A stretch of DNA of 64,000 nucleotides, from NCBI RefSeq assembly GCF_900143205.1, contig NZ_FRDH01000004.1:23013-87012 (forward strand). Reading direction: 5' to 3'. The translations under genes were made by a program, and so were the position numbers. Shown here in pieces: positions 8,598 to 17,404 of this stretch. Source of the stretch: Butyrivibrio hungatei DSM 14810 (GTDB lineage Bacteria; Bacillota; Clostridia; Lachnospirales; Lachnospiraceae). Position 1 is the first letter of the stretch. Every line of letters starts with the position of its first letter. The notes under the pieces are model-generated. The model did not search any database. It was not told the DNA's origin and worked only from the letters and a program-made list of their open reading frames with translations.

Positions 8598-10055
8598 ATG
8601 AAAGGTATTAAGAAAATCTTAACTGGTATCATTGCCGGTGCTATGGCACTTTCAATGGTATTCTCAGCAGGAAATGCCTTAGACGTTAAGGCAGCTGGAA
8701 GCGGAAGCATCACAGTAAGCAACACAACACAGGGTGAGTCATATGCTCTTTACAAGGTGTTTGATGCAACATACGAGGGAGACAAGGTAGCATATACATA
8801 TGATGGATCAAACACTACTTTCCTTGCAGCACTTAAGGATGCATCTAGCCCATTCACAGTAAATGAGTACAATGGTGTATACAGTGTTGTTAGAAAAGAC
8901 ACAGTCACAGATGACCAGGTTATTATCGATTTCATAAAGAAAAACAACGCTAACTATGGTTCACCTCTTCAGACACTTACAGGTAACGGAGCAGAGATCA
9001 AATTCGAAGGTCTTGGCTATGGTTACTACTACATCACATCAACTCTTGGAACAGCTGTTACAATCGATAGCGCAACTCCAAATGCAACTGTAATCGATAA
9101 GAACCAGGAGACAACAGTTGATAAGCAGGAATCAGTTGATGAAGTTCACTGGCTCTATGAAGGAATGGGCAAAGTAGAGACCCCAGTTCCTACACAGATG
9201 GTTGGTATGAAGGTCAACTACAAGGTTACAGGTACAGTTACACAGTACATTGGTAAGGACCAGGTTACATTCCTTCTTTTCACTGATACATTATCAGAAG
9301 GTCTTACAGCTAATGAGGACGTTGAAGTAACAGTTGATGGAACTAAAGTTAATGCTGAAGTTAACTATAACGGACAGACAACAACAATCAAGCTTGTAAC
9401 AGCTGATGCAAACTTAAAGCCACTCTATCCTTCAAATGCTCAGTATGTGATCACATACACAGCTACAGTAAATGAGAAGGCTGTTGATAAGGTTCAGAAC
9501 AACGAAGTAAAGCTTACAGATAACAATGGAAACACAATCGGAACAGATAGAACAGAAGTAGTTAACTACAACATCTTCCTTGTAAAGAAGGATGCTAAGA
9601 CTGGAAAAGAGCTTGCAGGTGCAGAGTTCAAGCTCTTCACAACAGAGACAGGTGATGTTGAGATCCCTGTAGTTCTTGTTTCAGGAACAGGCGATGCTAC
9701 ATCAACAAAGAACAATGTATATCGCGTAGCTACAGCTGACGAGATCACAAAGGGCGAGACTGTAAAGACTATGGTAACAGGTACAACAGGTATTATCGAA
9801 GTTAAGGGATTTGCTAACGGCACATACTACTTCGAAGAGACAAAGGCTCCAGCAGGTTACAACCGTCTTGAGACTCGTACACCAGCTACAGTTAACGGTG
9901 AAAACACAGCAGAGATTCCTGTACTTAACAACTCAGGATCACTTCTTCCTTCAACAGGTGGAATTGGTACAACAATCTTCTACATCCTTGGTGGAATCCT
10001 TATTGTAGCAGGTATTGCATACTTCATCGTTCGCAGAAAAGCAGACGCTGAATAA
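8598..10055 (+). CDS. LPXTG major pilin, isopeptide-forming type
   Basis: The 485-residue protein starts at ATG 8598, with AAGGAG 7 bases upstream; an upstream in-frame ATG at 8547 has no such site and would spoil the signal peptide. Signal peptide: residues 1-33. The middle resembles the fimbrial D2 isopeptide domain. The C-terminal SpaA-like domain carries an E-box (FEETKAPAGYN) for an intramolecular Lys-Asn/Asp bond. LPSTGG at residue 450 plus a hydrophobic helix and RRKADAE tail form the sorting signal. I see no canonical VYPK pilin motif, so the lysine used for polymerisation is not identified. It directly precedes the class C sortase, the usual place for a shaft pilin. Confidence 0.85.
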   Translation: MKGIKKILTGIIAGAMALSMVFSAGNALDVKAAGSGSITVSNTTQGESYALYKVFDATYEGDKVAYTYDGSNTTFLAALKDASSPFTVNEYNGVYSVVRKDTVTDDQVIIDFIKKNNANYGSPLQTLTGNGAEIKFEGLGYGYYYITSTLGTAVTIDSATPNATVIDKNQETTVDKQESVDEVHWLYEGMGKVETPVPTQMVGMKVNYKVTGTVTQYIGKDQVTFLLFTDTLSEGLTANEDVEVTVDGTKVNAEVNYNGQTTTIKLVTADANLKPLYPSNAQYVITYTATVNEKAVDKVQNNEVKLTDNNGNTIGTDRTEVVNYNIFLVKKDAKTGKELAGAEFKLFTTETGDVEIPVVLVSGTGDATSTKNNVYRVATADEITKGETVKTMVTGTTGIIEVKGFANGTYYFEETKAPAGYNRLETRTPATVNGENTAEIPVLNNSGSLLPSTGGIGTTIFYILGGILIVAGIAYFIVRRKADAE

Positions 10056-10106
10056 TTAGTTTGGTATTAAATTTGGGGTATGAAAAAGTTCATTATATAA
10101 TTATTT

Positions 10107-10171
10107 GAATCTTGTAAAAGATACGTATTCTTTGGGGAATCAGGGGATTCCCCAGAGAATACTAAAGATTC
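10107..10171 (+). promoter_or_regulatory. Long intercistronic hairpin between pilin and sortase
   Basis: An inner stem of 17 bases (10125-10141 with 10146-10162, containing GGGGAATC/GATTCCCC) has an outer GAATCTT/AAGATTC clamp (10107-10113 with 10165-10171). No T-run follows. It probably lowers read-through or protects the 3' end of the pilin mRNA, giving more pilin than sortase; this is inference. Confidence 0.6.
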
Positions 10172-10194
10172 ATCTTGGTTTAGGAAATAATTAA

Positions 10195-11049
10195 ATGGCA
10201 ACTAAAAAAGGCATCAAGAAGCAGTTACCTAATTTCATATTTGCAGCTATATTTATAGCAGGAATATGTATATTTTTATACCCTTCTGTTAGTAATTACA
10301 TTAACTCCAAGCATCAGAGCCGTGCGATCTCCAATTACGAAGATGCCATGGCAAATATTTCAGAAGAAGATTATACAAAGTTTTGGGAAGAGGCTTACGC
10401 CTACAATGAAGCTCTTGCAGAAAAGCCTATGAGCTTTGACCTTACAGAAGAAGAGCTTGCAGAATACAACAAAATACTTGATCCAACAGGAACAGGTATC
10501 ATCGGTTACATAGAGATAGAGAATATTGGAGTAAATCTTCCAATATATCACGGAACATCAGAATCAGTTTTACAGACAGGAATCGGACACTTAGAAGGAA
10601 CCTCTTTTCCTACAGGAACAAAGTCAACACATGCGGTTCTTTCCGGACACAGAGGACTTCCATCCTCTAAACTTTTTTCGGATCTTGATCAGATGATCGT
10701 GGGAGACACATTTCTTTTACACATCATGGATCAGACCTTCGCTTATCAGGTAGATCAGATAAGCATTGTATTGCCAGAAGAAACAACTGGTCTTTCAATT
10801 TTTGATGACGAAGAATATGTCACGCTGGTGACTTGTACACCTTATGGTGTCAATACTCACAGGCTCCTTGTAAGGGCAAAGCGTGTTGATTATAATGAAG
10901 AAACAAAATTAATCGTGCCTGCGGATGCAACGAGATATGGCACTATGATAATTGCTCCTTTTGTTGGGGCGCCAGTTTTACTTATAGCATTTATTGGTTT
11001 CCTGTTTAGGACCAGAAAGCCAAAGAAGAAAAATGCTAAAGCTAAATGA
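10195..11049 (+). CDS. Class C (pilin-polymerising) sortase
   Basis: This 284-residue membrane transpeptidase joins pilins into a covalent fibre. It has an N-terminal helix (about residues 12-31), a long helical lead, then the sortase barrel with His152 (SGHRGLP), Cys214 (TLVTCTPYG) and Arg223 (NTHRLLVRA). The C-terminal second membrane helix (about 240-260) and the TCTPYGVNTHRL signature are typical of class C. The lid motif is DPT at 96-98, where DPF or DPW is usual, so the aromatic lid residue is replaced by Thr. It lies after the main pilin and before the minor pilin. Confidence 0.92.
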   Translation: MATKKGIKKQLPNFIFAAIFIAGICIFLYPSVSNYINSKHQSRAISNYEDAMANISEEDYTKFWEEAYAYNEALAEKPMSFDLTEEELAEYNKILDPTGTGIIGYIEIENIGVNLPIYHGTSESVLQTGIGHLEGTSFPTGTKSTHAVLSGHRGLPSSKLFSDLDQMIVGDTFLLHIMDQTFAYQVDQISIVLPEETTGLSIFDDEEYVTLVTCTPYGVNTHRLLVRAKRVDYNEETKLIVPADATRYGTMIIAPFVGAPVLLIAFIGFLFRTRKPKKKNAKAK

Positions 11050-11059
11050 GGAATCATTC

Positions 11060-12199
11060 ATGAAGAGATTTAGTAAGATTCTAAAAAGAATAACGATGGC
11101 TGCATGCGTTATTTCTCTTATGTTTTCAGGTAAGACAATGACCACGCAGGCCAGAGGCCTTATTGATACTAGCAAAAAAGGCTCACTTACCATAGAGTAC
11201 AAATATGGTGACAGACATTTTGATGGTGTTGAGGTTAATATTTATAAGATCGGAAGTGTAAGCTCAGATGGAAGTTTCTTTGAGCTTGATAGTCAGTATA
11301 AAGCGATATCACCTGTAACAGACCTTAAGAGTATTACAGATAAGGCAACAGTTGATGAACAGTGGAAGAAGATCTTGGATGCTGTTGAGCCATATGCAGT
11401 AAATACAGTTGGACCTACAACTACTACCACAAGCAATGGCGGATATGCTAAGTTCACAGGTCTTGACCTTGGAATTTACCTTGTTAGAAGTAGCACAGTA
11501 GTTGATGAGTCAGAGGAATGTACATATGTATTTTCATCATTCCTTATCTCAGTTCCACAGCTTGATTCATCAGATAACTGGATCTATGAAGGCGGCGTTT
11601 ACTCAGCAAGTGCTACATGTAAATGTGAAAAAGAATCACTTAATGAAGAGTTTGAGTTATTAAAGAGATGGAATGACGCAGGATATGAGAATCTTCGTCC
11701 TTCATCAATCGAAGTAGTTATCAAGAGAGATGGTGAGGAGTATGCTACAGTTACTCTTAATGAAGAGAACAGCTGGCATTATTCTTGGAGTGATAAATCT
11801 GGATATATGTGGACTTTCGAAGAGAGAGTTGGCGGAGATATCAATTATTCAGTATCTCTTTCAGATACCAGATCAAATGCCAACGGTAAGGTGAAGATCA
11901 CATATGTACTTACTAATACATACAATCCACCTGATAATCCACCACCACCAGACAATCCGCCACCAGATAACCCACCAGATAACCCACCTGATAATCCTCC
12001 GGACAATCCACCTGAGAATCCTGAGACACCTGGATTCCCAAGTCTTCCAGAAGTACTTGGTGCTATCAGAAATCTTCCAGAGGTACTTGGTGCCAGAAGA
12101 CTTCCTCAGACAGGTCTTTTGTGGTGGCCAATTCCTATCCTTGTTATTGTAGGAGTAGTCCTTATAGTAAAGGGAATCAGGAAGAACAGCAAAGCATAA
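11060..12199 (+). CDS. LPXTG minor/basal pilin with proline-rich stalk
   Basis: This 379-residue protein starts at ATG 11060, 10 bases after the sortase stop; the start was chosen because it begins the signal peptide (MKRFSKILKRITMAACV). An N-terminal pilin-like domain is followed by a Cna-B-like domain (about residues 190-280, ELLKRWNDAGYEN). A proline stalk of PPDNPP units (about 285-320) comes next, then two copies of LPEVLGA. The sorting signal LPQTG is at residue 348. Proline-rich stalks just before LPXTG are typical of basal pilins that must cross the cell wall, so it probably anchors the pilus. Cys residues in CKCE (about 188-191) are unusual for pilins. Confidence 0.8.
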   Translation: MKRFSKILKRITMAACVISLMFSGKTMTTQARGLIDTSKKGSLTIEYKYGDRHFDGVEVNIYKIGSVSSDGSFFELDSQYKAISPVTDLKSITDKATVDEQWKKILDAVEPYAVNTVGPTTTTTSNGGYAKFTGLDLGIYLVRSSTVVDESEECTYVFSSFLISVPQLDSSDNWIYEGGVYSASATCKCEKESLNEEFELLKRWNDAGYENLRPSSIEVVIKRDGEEYATVTLNEENSWHYSWSDKSGYMWTFEERVGGDINYSVSLSDTRSNANGKVKITYVLTNTYNPPDNPPPPDNPPPDNPPDNPPDNPPDNPPENPETPGFPSLPEVLGAIRNLPEVLGARRLPQTGLLWWPIPILVIVGVVLIVKGIRKNSKA

Positions 12200-12214
12200 A
12201 ATTCTTTTGAAAAA

Positions 12215-12243
12215 ATACCCTGCGAAGCTACTTCGCGGGGTAT
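12215..12243 (+). promoter_or_regulatory. Intercistronic hairpin before the second sortase
   Basis: ATACCCTGCGAAG 12215-12227 pairs with CTTCGCGGGGTAT 12231-12243. It lacks a T-run, so it is more likely an mRNA processing or stability hairpin than a terminator. It lies between the minor pilin and the housekeeping-like sortase. Confidence 0.5.
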
Positions 12244-12264
12244 AATATTACTAGAGGATAATAT

Positions 12265-12912
12265 ATGAAGAAGATATCAGGTTATATCTACATCGCCCTT
12301 GGCGTACTTTGTATACTGCTGGCGGTTGTGATAATCAGAAACAATTTCATAGAGTCTGCTCAGGCTGGAAGCGCATCAGATGCATTCCTTAGCGGAGTTA
12401 TCAATCAGATGCCTGACACTGTACTTGAAGATACTTCTACAGATATGCCAGTAGTTGATGTTGATGGACATAGCTTTGTTGGAACCGTTGAGATTCCTTC
12501 ACTTGGACTTCTTTTACCAGTTCAGAGCAGATGGAGCAAGGAAGATGCCAAGTACGCAGTTTGTAGATACAGAGGTTCTATAGCATCCAATGATCTTATC
12601 ATTGCTGGACACAACTATGTAGAGCATTTTGGAAATCTCAACCAGCTAACAACCGGTGATGAAGTTATTGTAACTGATATGAATGGTAAGAGTTACAAGT
12701 ATGAAGTAGCCAATATCGAGACTTTAGGAGCCTACGATGTTATAGATATGGTAGCTGGCGAGTGGGATCTGACTCTTTTTACATGTACTATTGGCGGAGC
12801 TAATAGAGTTACAGTTCGCTGCGAAGCTACAGGAGAGATGAGTGCTACAGGTTCTACACCTGATGTATTAGAAGCAGCTGAAAAGAGTAAACATATCAGA
12901 AAGCAGCAGTAA
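12265..12912 (+). CDS. Second sortase (class B/D-like)
   Basis: This 215-residue sortase has one N-terminal helix (about residues 6-25) and no C-terminal helix, unlike the class C enzyme upstream. His116 (IAGHNYVEHF), Cys174 (LFTCTIGG) and Arg181 (NRVTVRC) form the catalytic set. In pilus loci a second sortase often attaches the finished pilus to peptidoglycan, so a role in wall anchoring of the pilus base is inferred. The subclass is uncertain; the short length and TCTxxGxxRVTVRC pattern point to class D or a Lachnospiraceae-specific group. It is the last gene of the operon, before a terminator. Confidence 0.85.
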   Translation: MKKISGYIYIALGVLCILLAVVIIRNNFIESAQAGSASDAFLSGVINQMPDTVLEDTSTDMPVVDVDGHSFVGTVEIPSLGLLLPVQSRWSKEDAKYAVCRYRGSIASNDLIIAGHNYVEHFGNLNQLTTGDEVIVTDMNGKSYKYEVANIETLGAYDVIDMVAGEWDLTLFTCTIGGANRVTVRCEATGEMSATGSTPDVLEAAEKSKHIRKQQ

Positions 12913-12918
12913 TCTATT

Positions 12919-12950
12919 GCCCTTGTGACAAATGATCACAGGGGCTTTTT
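12919..12950 (+). terminator. Terminator of the pilus operon
   Basis: GCCCTTGTGA pairs with TCACAGGGGC around a short loop and is followed by TTTTT. It closes the operon. Confidence 0.8.
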
Positions 12951-13018
12951 AAATGTCTTTAAACATCCGATATATATGTATATACAAAAGATAAGATTTA
13001 AGACTTTTAATAGAATTT

Positions 13019-13045
13019 TTAGCACTCTTTCATAGACAGTGCTAA
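13019..13045 (+). promoter_or_regulatory. CIRCE element (HrcA operator)
   Basis: TTAGCACTC at 13019-13027, nine bases, then CAGTGCTAA at 13037-13045. This matches the CIRCE consensus TTAGCACTC-N9-GAGTGCTAA with one mismatch. It overlaps the -35 box of the promoter at 13033-13061, which is where a repressor would block polymerase. Confidence 0.88.
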
Positions 13046-13061
13046 TTGGCAGATATATAAT
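13033..13061 (+). promoter_or_regulatory. Sigma-A promoter of the MecA-like gene
   Basis: TAGACA at 13033-13038 and TATAAT at 13056-13061 are 17 bases apart. The one base that departs from CIRCE (C at 13037) is the base needed for the -35 match. A leader hairpin (ATTCGCCA/TGGCGAAT, about 13083-13103) lies before the ribosome site. Confidence 0.75.
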
Positions 13062-13130
13062 AACAGTACAATAGGAGCAGGCTATTCGCCATTATTTGGC
13101 GAATGATCCAAGGAGAGGAGTTGATGCTTA

Positions 13131-13904
13131 GTGATTATTGTAAAAATGAATGACACAACTGTAGAATGCAACATAGCAGCATCAGAACTTCATGAGATAG
13201 GTCTTACTCCAGAAGCAGTAATAAGTGGTGCAGAAAATACTACATCATTTTTTGCCCAGCTCAACAAGGAAGTAGGAGCTCAGCTCGACTATGACCCTGA
13301 GACAGAGGTCATGATGATGAGCAAGAATATGATGATGGATGGTAGTGTGCGCATCTTCGCTGTGAAGATGACCAATGAAGATATTCAGAAGGCTACAGAC
13401 CGTATCCGCGGAGCAGCAGAGACTATTTTGAAGACTCTGACTCAGGAAAAGGTTCAGGAAATAAAGGACAAGACAGGTAGAGATAAGGGTATAGCTTTAA
13501 ACGAAGTTATTACCAATGTTACGGATACGATCAATAGGATATATGGAAGGAGTCTTGATGATACTCCGGTACATGATCAGAACAACGCTAGCTATCAGCC
13601 GCTTACAGAGTATGCCAAGTATATGATGGAATTTGCGGGTATGGATGAGGCCAAGCGTTTTGCAAAAGTTATCCAAAGGCTCCCTATTGTGGATTCTCAT
13701 CTGTACAAGTATGAAGACAGATATTACCTCATTGCAGGCCTTATGTCTGCTGAAGAGAGCATTATATACGATATGAGAAGAGCAGGTGTTGAGTATTCAG
13801 AGATGATGACTATCAATTCACCTGAGGCTATGTTTATTGAAGAGCACGGAGATGCTCTTATTAAGGAAGATGCCATCGTGCATTTGGCTGATCTTGCTAG
13901 ATGA
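13131..13904 (+). CDS. MecA-like Clp adaptor protein
   Basis: This 257-residue protein resembles the MecA family. These adaptors bind substrates through the N-terminal domain and present them to the ClpC ATPase through the C-terminal domain. The N-terminus (VIIVKMNDTTVECNIAASEL) has the short strand and EL pattern of MecA. The C-terminal half (from about residue 155) is the alpha/beta ClpC-binding-like domain. The start is GTG 13131, with AAGGAGAGG about 12 bases upstream; the nearby ATG 13123 is out of frame. The CIRCE site suggests heat induction through HrcA. Followed 15 bases later by the arginase-fold gene. Confidence 0.75.
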   Translation: MIIVKMNDTTVECNIAASELHEIGLTPEAVISGAENTTSFFAQLNKEVGAQLDYDPETEVMMMSKNMMMDGSVRIFAVKMTNEDIQKATDRIRGAAETILKTLTQEKVQEIKDKTGRDKGIALNEVITNVTDTINRIYGRSLDDTPVHDQNNASYQPLTEYAKYMMEFAGMDEAKRFAKVIQRLPIVDSHLYKYEDRYYLIAGLMSAEESIIYDMRRAGVEYSEMMTINSPEAMFIEEHGDALIKEDAIVHLADLAR

Positions 13905-13919
13905 TAAAGAGGACTATAT

Positions 13920-14717
13920 ATGAAGCCATTTTTTACAGTTGTTAATTTTTCAGGAATCTATGAGAAGGAGAGCTTTTATCAATTAGATAAAGGCTCTTCA
14001 TTTTGTGGTGAGGTCTTGGATCTTAAGGATATTTCAGGAACAAATTGCATGTGCGACGATGAAGCCAAAAAGGAAATAAAGCTAAGATTTGAAAGCTTTA
14101 TAAATCAAGAAGAAGTGCCTTTTACAAATCTTGAGGATTTTGCAAGGTCTGTGCATTTTATTGACTCTGGCAACTATCATTATATGTCAGCTCTTTTGCT
14201 GGATATGGTAAAAGAGCCGTTTTCACTGGTTGTACTTGATCATCATCCTGATATGCAGCCTCCAATGTTCGGAGATATCTTATCCTGCGGCGGATGGGTG
14301 CTTAATGTTCTGGAAAATAATCCATATGTAAGGGATGTGCATGTAATTGGCGCAGACAGGGAGCTTATCAGTAAGCTGGATAAAGAGATTCAGAGTAAGG
14401 CTAAGTTCTATGACCTTGAGAATGTATTTGATGCTGAAACAGGAGATATAAAGCTTCCAGAAACTGAGCATCCTATTTATCTTTCAATTGATAAGGATGT
14501 TATTGCAAGGGATGAACTTGTGACTAACTGGGATCAGGGACAGGCCTGCTGGGAAGATGTCACCTCTTTTACCAGAAAGATATTATCTGATAGGAAAGTA
14601 ATAGGTGTAGATATCTGCGGGGAATGTGCACCTGACCAGGAAGACTGCGATGTGGCTCTAGAGACTGAGGGCAATGACGAGTTTAACAAAGATATCCTTG
14701 AGTATATTTATATGTAA
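13920..14717 (+). CDS. Arginase/agmatinase-fold protein
   Basis: This 265-residue protein has the ureohydrolase metal-site pattern: DHHPDMQ near residue 105 (arginase DAHxD site) and SIDKDV near residue 190 (SxDxD site). It is shorter than arginase and differs between the motifs, so its substrate cannot be named; it may act on arginine, agmatine or a related guanidino compound. No signal peptide is seen. The tight spacing after the mecA-like gene suggests co-transcription and possibly shared heat-shock control. Confidence 0.7.
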   Translation: MKPFFTVVNFSGIYEKESFYQLDKGSSFCGEVLDLKDISGTNCMCDDEAKKEIKLRFESFINQEEVPFTNLEDFARSVHFIDSGNYHYMSALLLDMVKEPFSLVVLDHHPDMQPPMFGDILSCGGWVLNVLENNPYVRDVHVIGADRELISKLDKEIQSKAKFYDLENVFDAETGDIKLPETEHPIYLSIDKDVIARDELVTNWDQGQACWEDVTSFTRKILSDRKVIGVDICGECAPDQEDCDVALETEGNDEFNKDILEYIYM

Positions 14718-14781
14718 AATGTTGTCGTTATAGCGTATAATATAAAATGTTAGACGGGTTGGTAGCACAAATGGAGGAAAT

Positions 14782-15114
14782 ATGGAAAAGAGATTTAGGG
14801 ATTATATCAGACATCTTGAAAAGCTTGATTTTGAAGTTCTTTCCGATGAAGAGATCATTACAGAAAGAGAAGGAATCCTTCTTCAGATAACTGTTCTTCA
14901 TCAGGATATGCTTAGAAGCCTTGTTGCAGCTATTGGTATGCTTGTTTGTGCATGCATTTTTCTTGCTGCTGGTTTTGTTCATTTCTTTGTTGTGAGCTAC
15001 GTGCTTGCAGCAGTCTTTACAATCTGCGCAGTGTGCTTTGGCATGAGGTTTAAGAGCGCAGCATTTGTTATGAATACTCTCTACACATTTGTGGATAAGT
15101 TATCCAGACTATAA
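14782..15114 (+). CDS. Small membrane protein, hypothetical
   Basis: This 110-residue protein has a charged N-terminal half (about residues 1-35, with EKLDFEVLSDEEIITEREG) and then two transmembrane helices (about 38-60 and 63-84). GGAGG lies directly before ATG 14782. I do not recognise the family. It stands between the arginase-fold gene and the cobalamin riboswitch. Confidence 0.6.
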   Translation: MEKRFRDYIRHLEKLDFEVLSDEEIITEREGILLQITVLHQDMLRSLVAAIGMLVCACIFLAAGFVHFFVVSYVLAAVFTICAVCFGMRFKSAAFVMNTLYTFVDKLSRL

Positions 15115-15154
15115 CATTTGACACATATTTGTATTAGTGTTAATGTTTTTGAGG

Positions 15155-15275
15155 CGAAAAGGTGTGACCAGGATTGATTCTCCGGTGCCACTTAATAGGG
15201 AATGAAGTGCGATTCTTCAGCAGTGCCGCTACTGTGATGGACATAGTGTCCCAGCCAGATACCTGCCTTTAGCTA
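15155..15275 (+). promoter_or_regulatory. Cobalamin riboswitch
   Basis: The B12-box hallmarks are present in order: GGTGCCAC, AATAGGGAA, CAGTGCCGCTACTGTGAT, and the GCCAGATACCTGCC segment that carries the CCAGCC/ACCTGCC part of the core. It ends about 40 bases before the transporter operon and probably represses it when cobalamin is plentiful. Confidence 0.93.
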
Positions 15276-15315
15276 GTAACCAATTTTCTTCGGGTCAAAG
15301 AAAGTGAGGAATATT

Positions 15316-16359
15316 ATGAAGAAAAAGTTTTTATCTATGGTCATGGCTGTAGCCATGATGTCTTGTTTTGCCTGCGGATGTGGCGCAAATGAAGATCAGA
15401 GCGTTGCAACACAGGAGGCTTCAGTAGAAGCTAGCTCAGAAGCTGTAGAAGCTGCTACAACACAGGAGAGCACATCTGATGTAGTTACCGACAGAAGTGG
15501 TAACGAGATCACACTTCCAACAGAAGTAAATTCAATCATTTCAATGGCACCATCAACAACACAGGTTCTTATCGACCTTGGTCTTGCAGACAAGATCGTA
15601 GCATGCGATACATATTCATATGCTAGCTATGCTGATTCTCTTAATGCAGATATCCCACAGTTTGATATGATGACACCAGATCAGGAGCAGATCGTAGCTC
15701 TTAATGCTGATATCGTATTCACAACAGGCATGAGCGCTAGCCATGGTGAGGATGTTTTTGCATCTGTAAAAGAAGCTGGTGTTTGTGTATTTGATATTCC
15801 AAGTAGTTCTAGCCTTGCTGATATTCAGGATGATATCGTTGCAATTGGTAATGCAACTGGTAAGGCTACAGAGGCTCAGGCAATCGTTGATGATATGGTA
15901 GCTGATATCGAGGCTATTAAGACTATCGCTGCAACAATCCCAGAAGATGAGAAGAAGACAGTTCTTTTCGAGCTCTTCACACCATCAGGTGATTCACCAG
16001 TTATCTATACATGCGGTGCTAACACATACATCGATGAGATGATCACACTTGTAGGTGCTACAAACGTTGCAGGACAGGAAGCTGATCAGTGGCCAGCTCT
16101 TACAGAAGAAGCTGCAGTAGCTATGGATCCTCAGGTTATTCTTACAGCTGATATGTACACAGATGATGTTATCAACGTTCTTCTTACAATGAAGGGCTGG
16201 GAGAATGTTGCTGCTGTAAAGGATCAGGCTATTTACCAGATCGATGGAGATACTGTTAACCGTCCAAATCATCATGTAGTTGATGCTATGATCGAGATGG
16301 CGCAGGATATCTATCCTGAGTACTATGCTGATTTCGATGCAGAACAGCCTGCTGCATAA
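15316..16359 (+). CDS. Cobalamin-type ABC transporter substrate-binding lipoprotein
   Basis: This 347-residue protein binds a corrinoid outside the membrane and delivers it to the permease. The start is ATG 15316 with GTGAGG 7 bases upstream; the in-frame GTG at 15304 overlaps that ribosome site. The signal peptide ends at a lipobox-like CFACGCG, with a Cys near residue 22-24 for lipidation. An Ala/Glu/Ser-rich linker follows, then a BtuF-like two-lobe domain (DRSGNEITLP near residue 60; ISMAPSTTQVLIDLG). The cobalamin riboswitch directly upstream supports a corrinoid substrate over a siderophore. First gene of a three-gene operon. Confidence 0.88.
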   Translation: MKKKFLSMVMAVAMMSCFACGCGANEDQSVATQEASVEASSEAVEAATTQESTSDVVTDRSGNEITLPTEVNSIISMAPSTTQVLIDLGLADKIVACDTYSYASYADSLNADIPQFDMMTPDQEQIVALNADIVFTTGMSASHGEDVFASVKEAGVCVFDIPSSSSLADIQDDIVAIGNATGKATEAQAIVDDMVADIEAIKTIAATIPEDEKKTVLFELFTPSGDSPVIYTCGANTYIDEMITLVGATNVAGQEADQWPALTEEAAVAMDPQVILTADMYTDDVINVLLTMKGWENVAAVKDQAIYQIDGDTVNRPNHHVVDAMIEMAQDIYPEYYADFDAEQPAA

Positions 16360-16373
16360 ATAAATCTTAAAGA

Positions 16374-17399
16374 ATGAATAATAAAAAACTGTCAGTAAGA
16401 ATAATCGCATCTTGTATTGTAGCTGTTGTCGCTATTGTGCTGAGTATTGGAGTTGGCAGCGTCTATGTGCCTGTAATGGACACTTTGTCCATTATCTGGC
16501 ACAAGATAGTTGGAATTCCTGTGCCGGATAATATCGATCCATCCCTTGTTTCTATATTATGGGAAATAAGGATGCCAAGAGCACTCACTGCATTTATTGT
16601 AGGAGCAGCTCTGTCGGTCAGCGGCGCTATTATGCAGGCTATACTTCAGAATCCTTTAGCTTCTTCCTATACAATGGGAGTTTCTGCTGGAGCATCTCTT
16701 GGTGCAGCCATCGTCATAATAACAGGAGTTACAAGTTCGGTATTAGGATTTTTCCTTTTACCTGTCACAGGATTTGCGTCTGGTCTTCTGACAGTTTTTT
16801 TGGTTATTGCATTTGCATCTCGCCTTGACAAAAATATGCATAACCATACCATTATCCTGTTTGGCATGGTGTTTTCGCTTTTTGTTAATGCTATTTTGAC
16901 GTTTCTTAGCTCAATGGCTGGCGAACATATGCAGAGACTTATTTTGTGGCAAATGGGATCATTTTCCGGCAGAAGATGGATACATGTTGGTATTCTTCTT
17001 GGTTGCACTGTGATCGGTTCATTTGCTGTTATGTTTTATCATAGAGAGCTCGATATTATGACTTTTGGTGAGGAACAGGCTCTTAGTATTGGCGTAGATA
17101 CCAGAAAAGTAAAGATCATTCTTCTTGCACTTGCGTCATTTTTGACAGGAGCTGCTGTATGCTTTTCAGGTATCATTGGCTTTGTGGATCTTGCAGTTCC
17201 ACACATGGTACGCAGAGTCTTTGGCTCAAGACACAAGATCGTACTTCCTATGTCTATGGTCCTTGGCGGCGCGTTTATGGCAATAGCTGATCTTGCAGCA
17301 AGAACTCTTTTATCTCCAAGAGAGATCCCTGTTGGCGCAGTAACAGCACTTGTTGGAGCTCCATTCTTTATGTGGGTTTACTTTAGGGACAGGAGGTGA
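16374..17399 (+). CDS. FecCD/BtuC-type ABC transporter permease
   Basis: This 341-residue integral membrane protein has about ten hydrophobic helices and the FecCD signature: WEIRMPRALTAFIVGAALSV near residues 64-83, and a cytoplasmic coupling region near GIDTRK-type sequence (GVDTRKVKI). It forms the membrane channel for the corrinoid transporter. It begins 14 bases after the binding-protein gene and ends 6 bases before the start chosen for the ATPase gene. Confidence 0.9.
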   Translation: MNNKKLSVRIIASCIVAVVAIVLSIGVGSVYVPVMDTLSIIWHKIVGIPVPDNIDPSLVSILWEIRMPRALTAFIVGAALSVSGAIMQAILQNPLASSYTMGVSAGASLGAAIVIITGVTSSVLGFFLLPVTGFASGLLTVFLVIAFASRLDKNMHNHTIILFGMVFSLFVNAILTFLSSMAGEHMQRLILWQMGSFSGRRWIHVGILLGCTVIGSFAVMFYHRELDIMTFGEEQALSIGVDTRKVKIILLALASFLTGAAVCFSGIIGFVDLAVPHMVRRVFGSRHKIVLPMSMVLGGAFMAIADLAARTLLSPREIPVGAVTALVGAPFFMWVYFRDRR

Positions 17400-17404
17400 C
17401 AAGG

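Noticed and set aside
15293..15310. GGTCAAAG-like sequence resembling half of a CtsR box before the cobalamin transporter
   Set aside because: The second half does not fit and the riboswitch already explains regulation.
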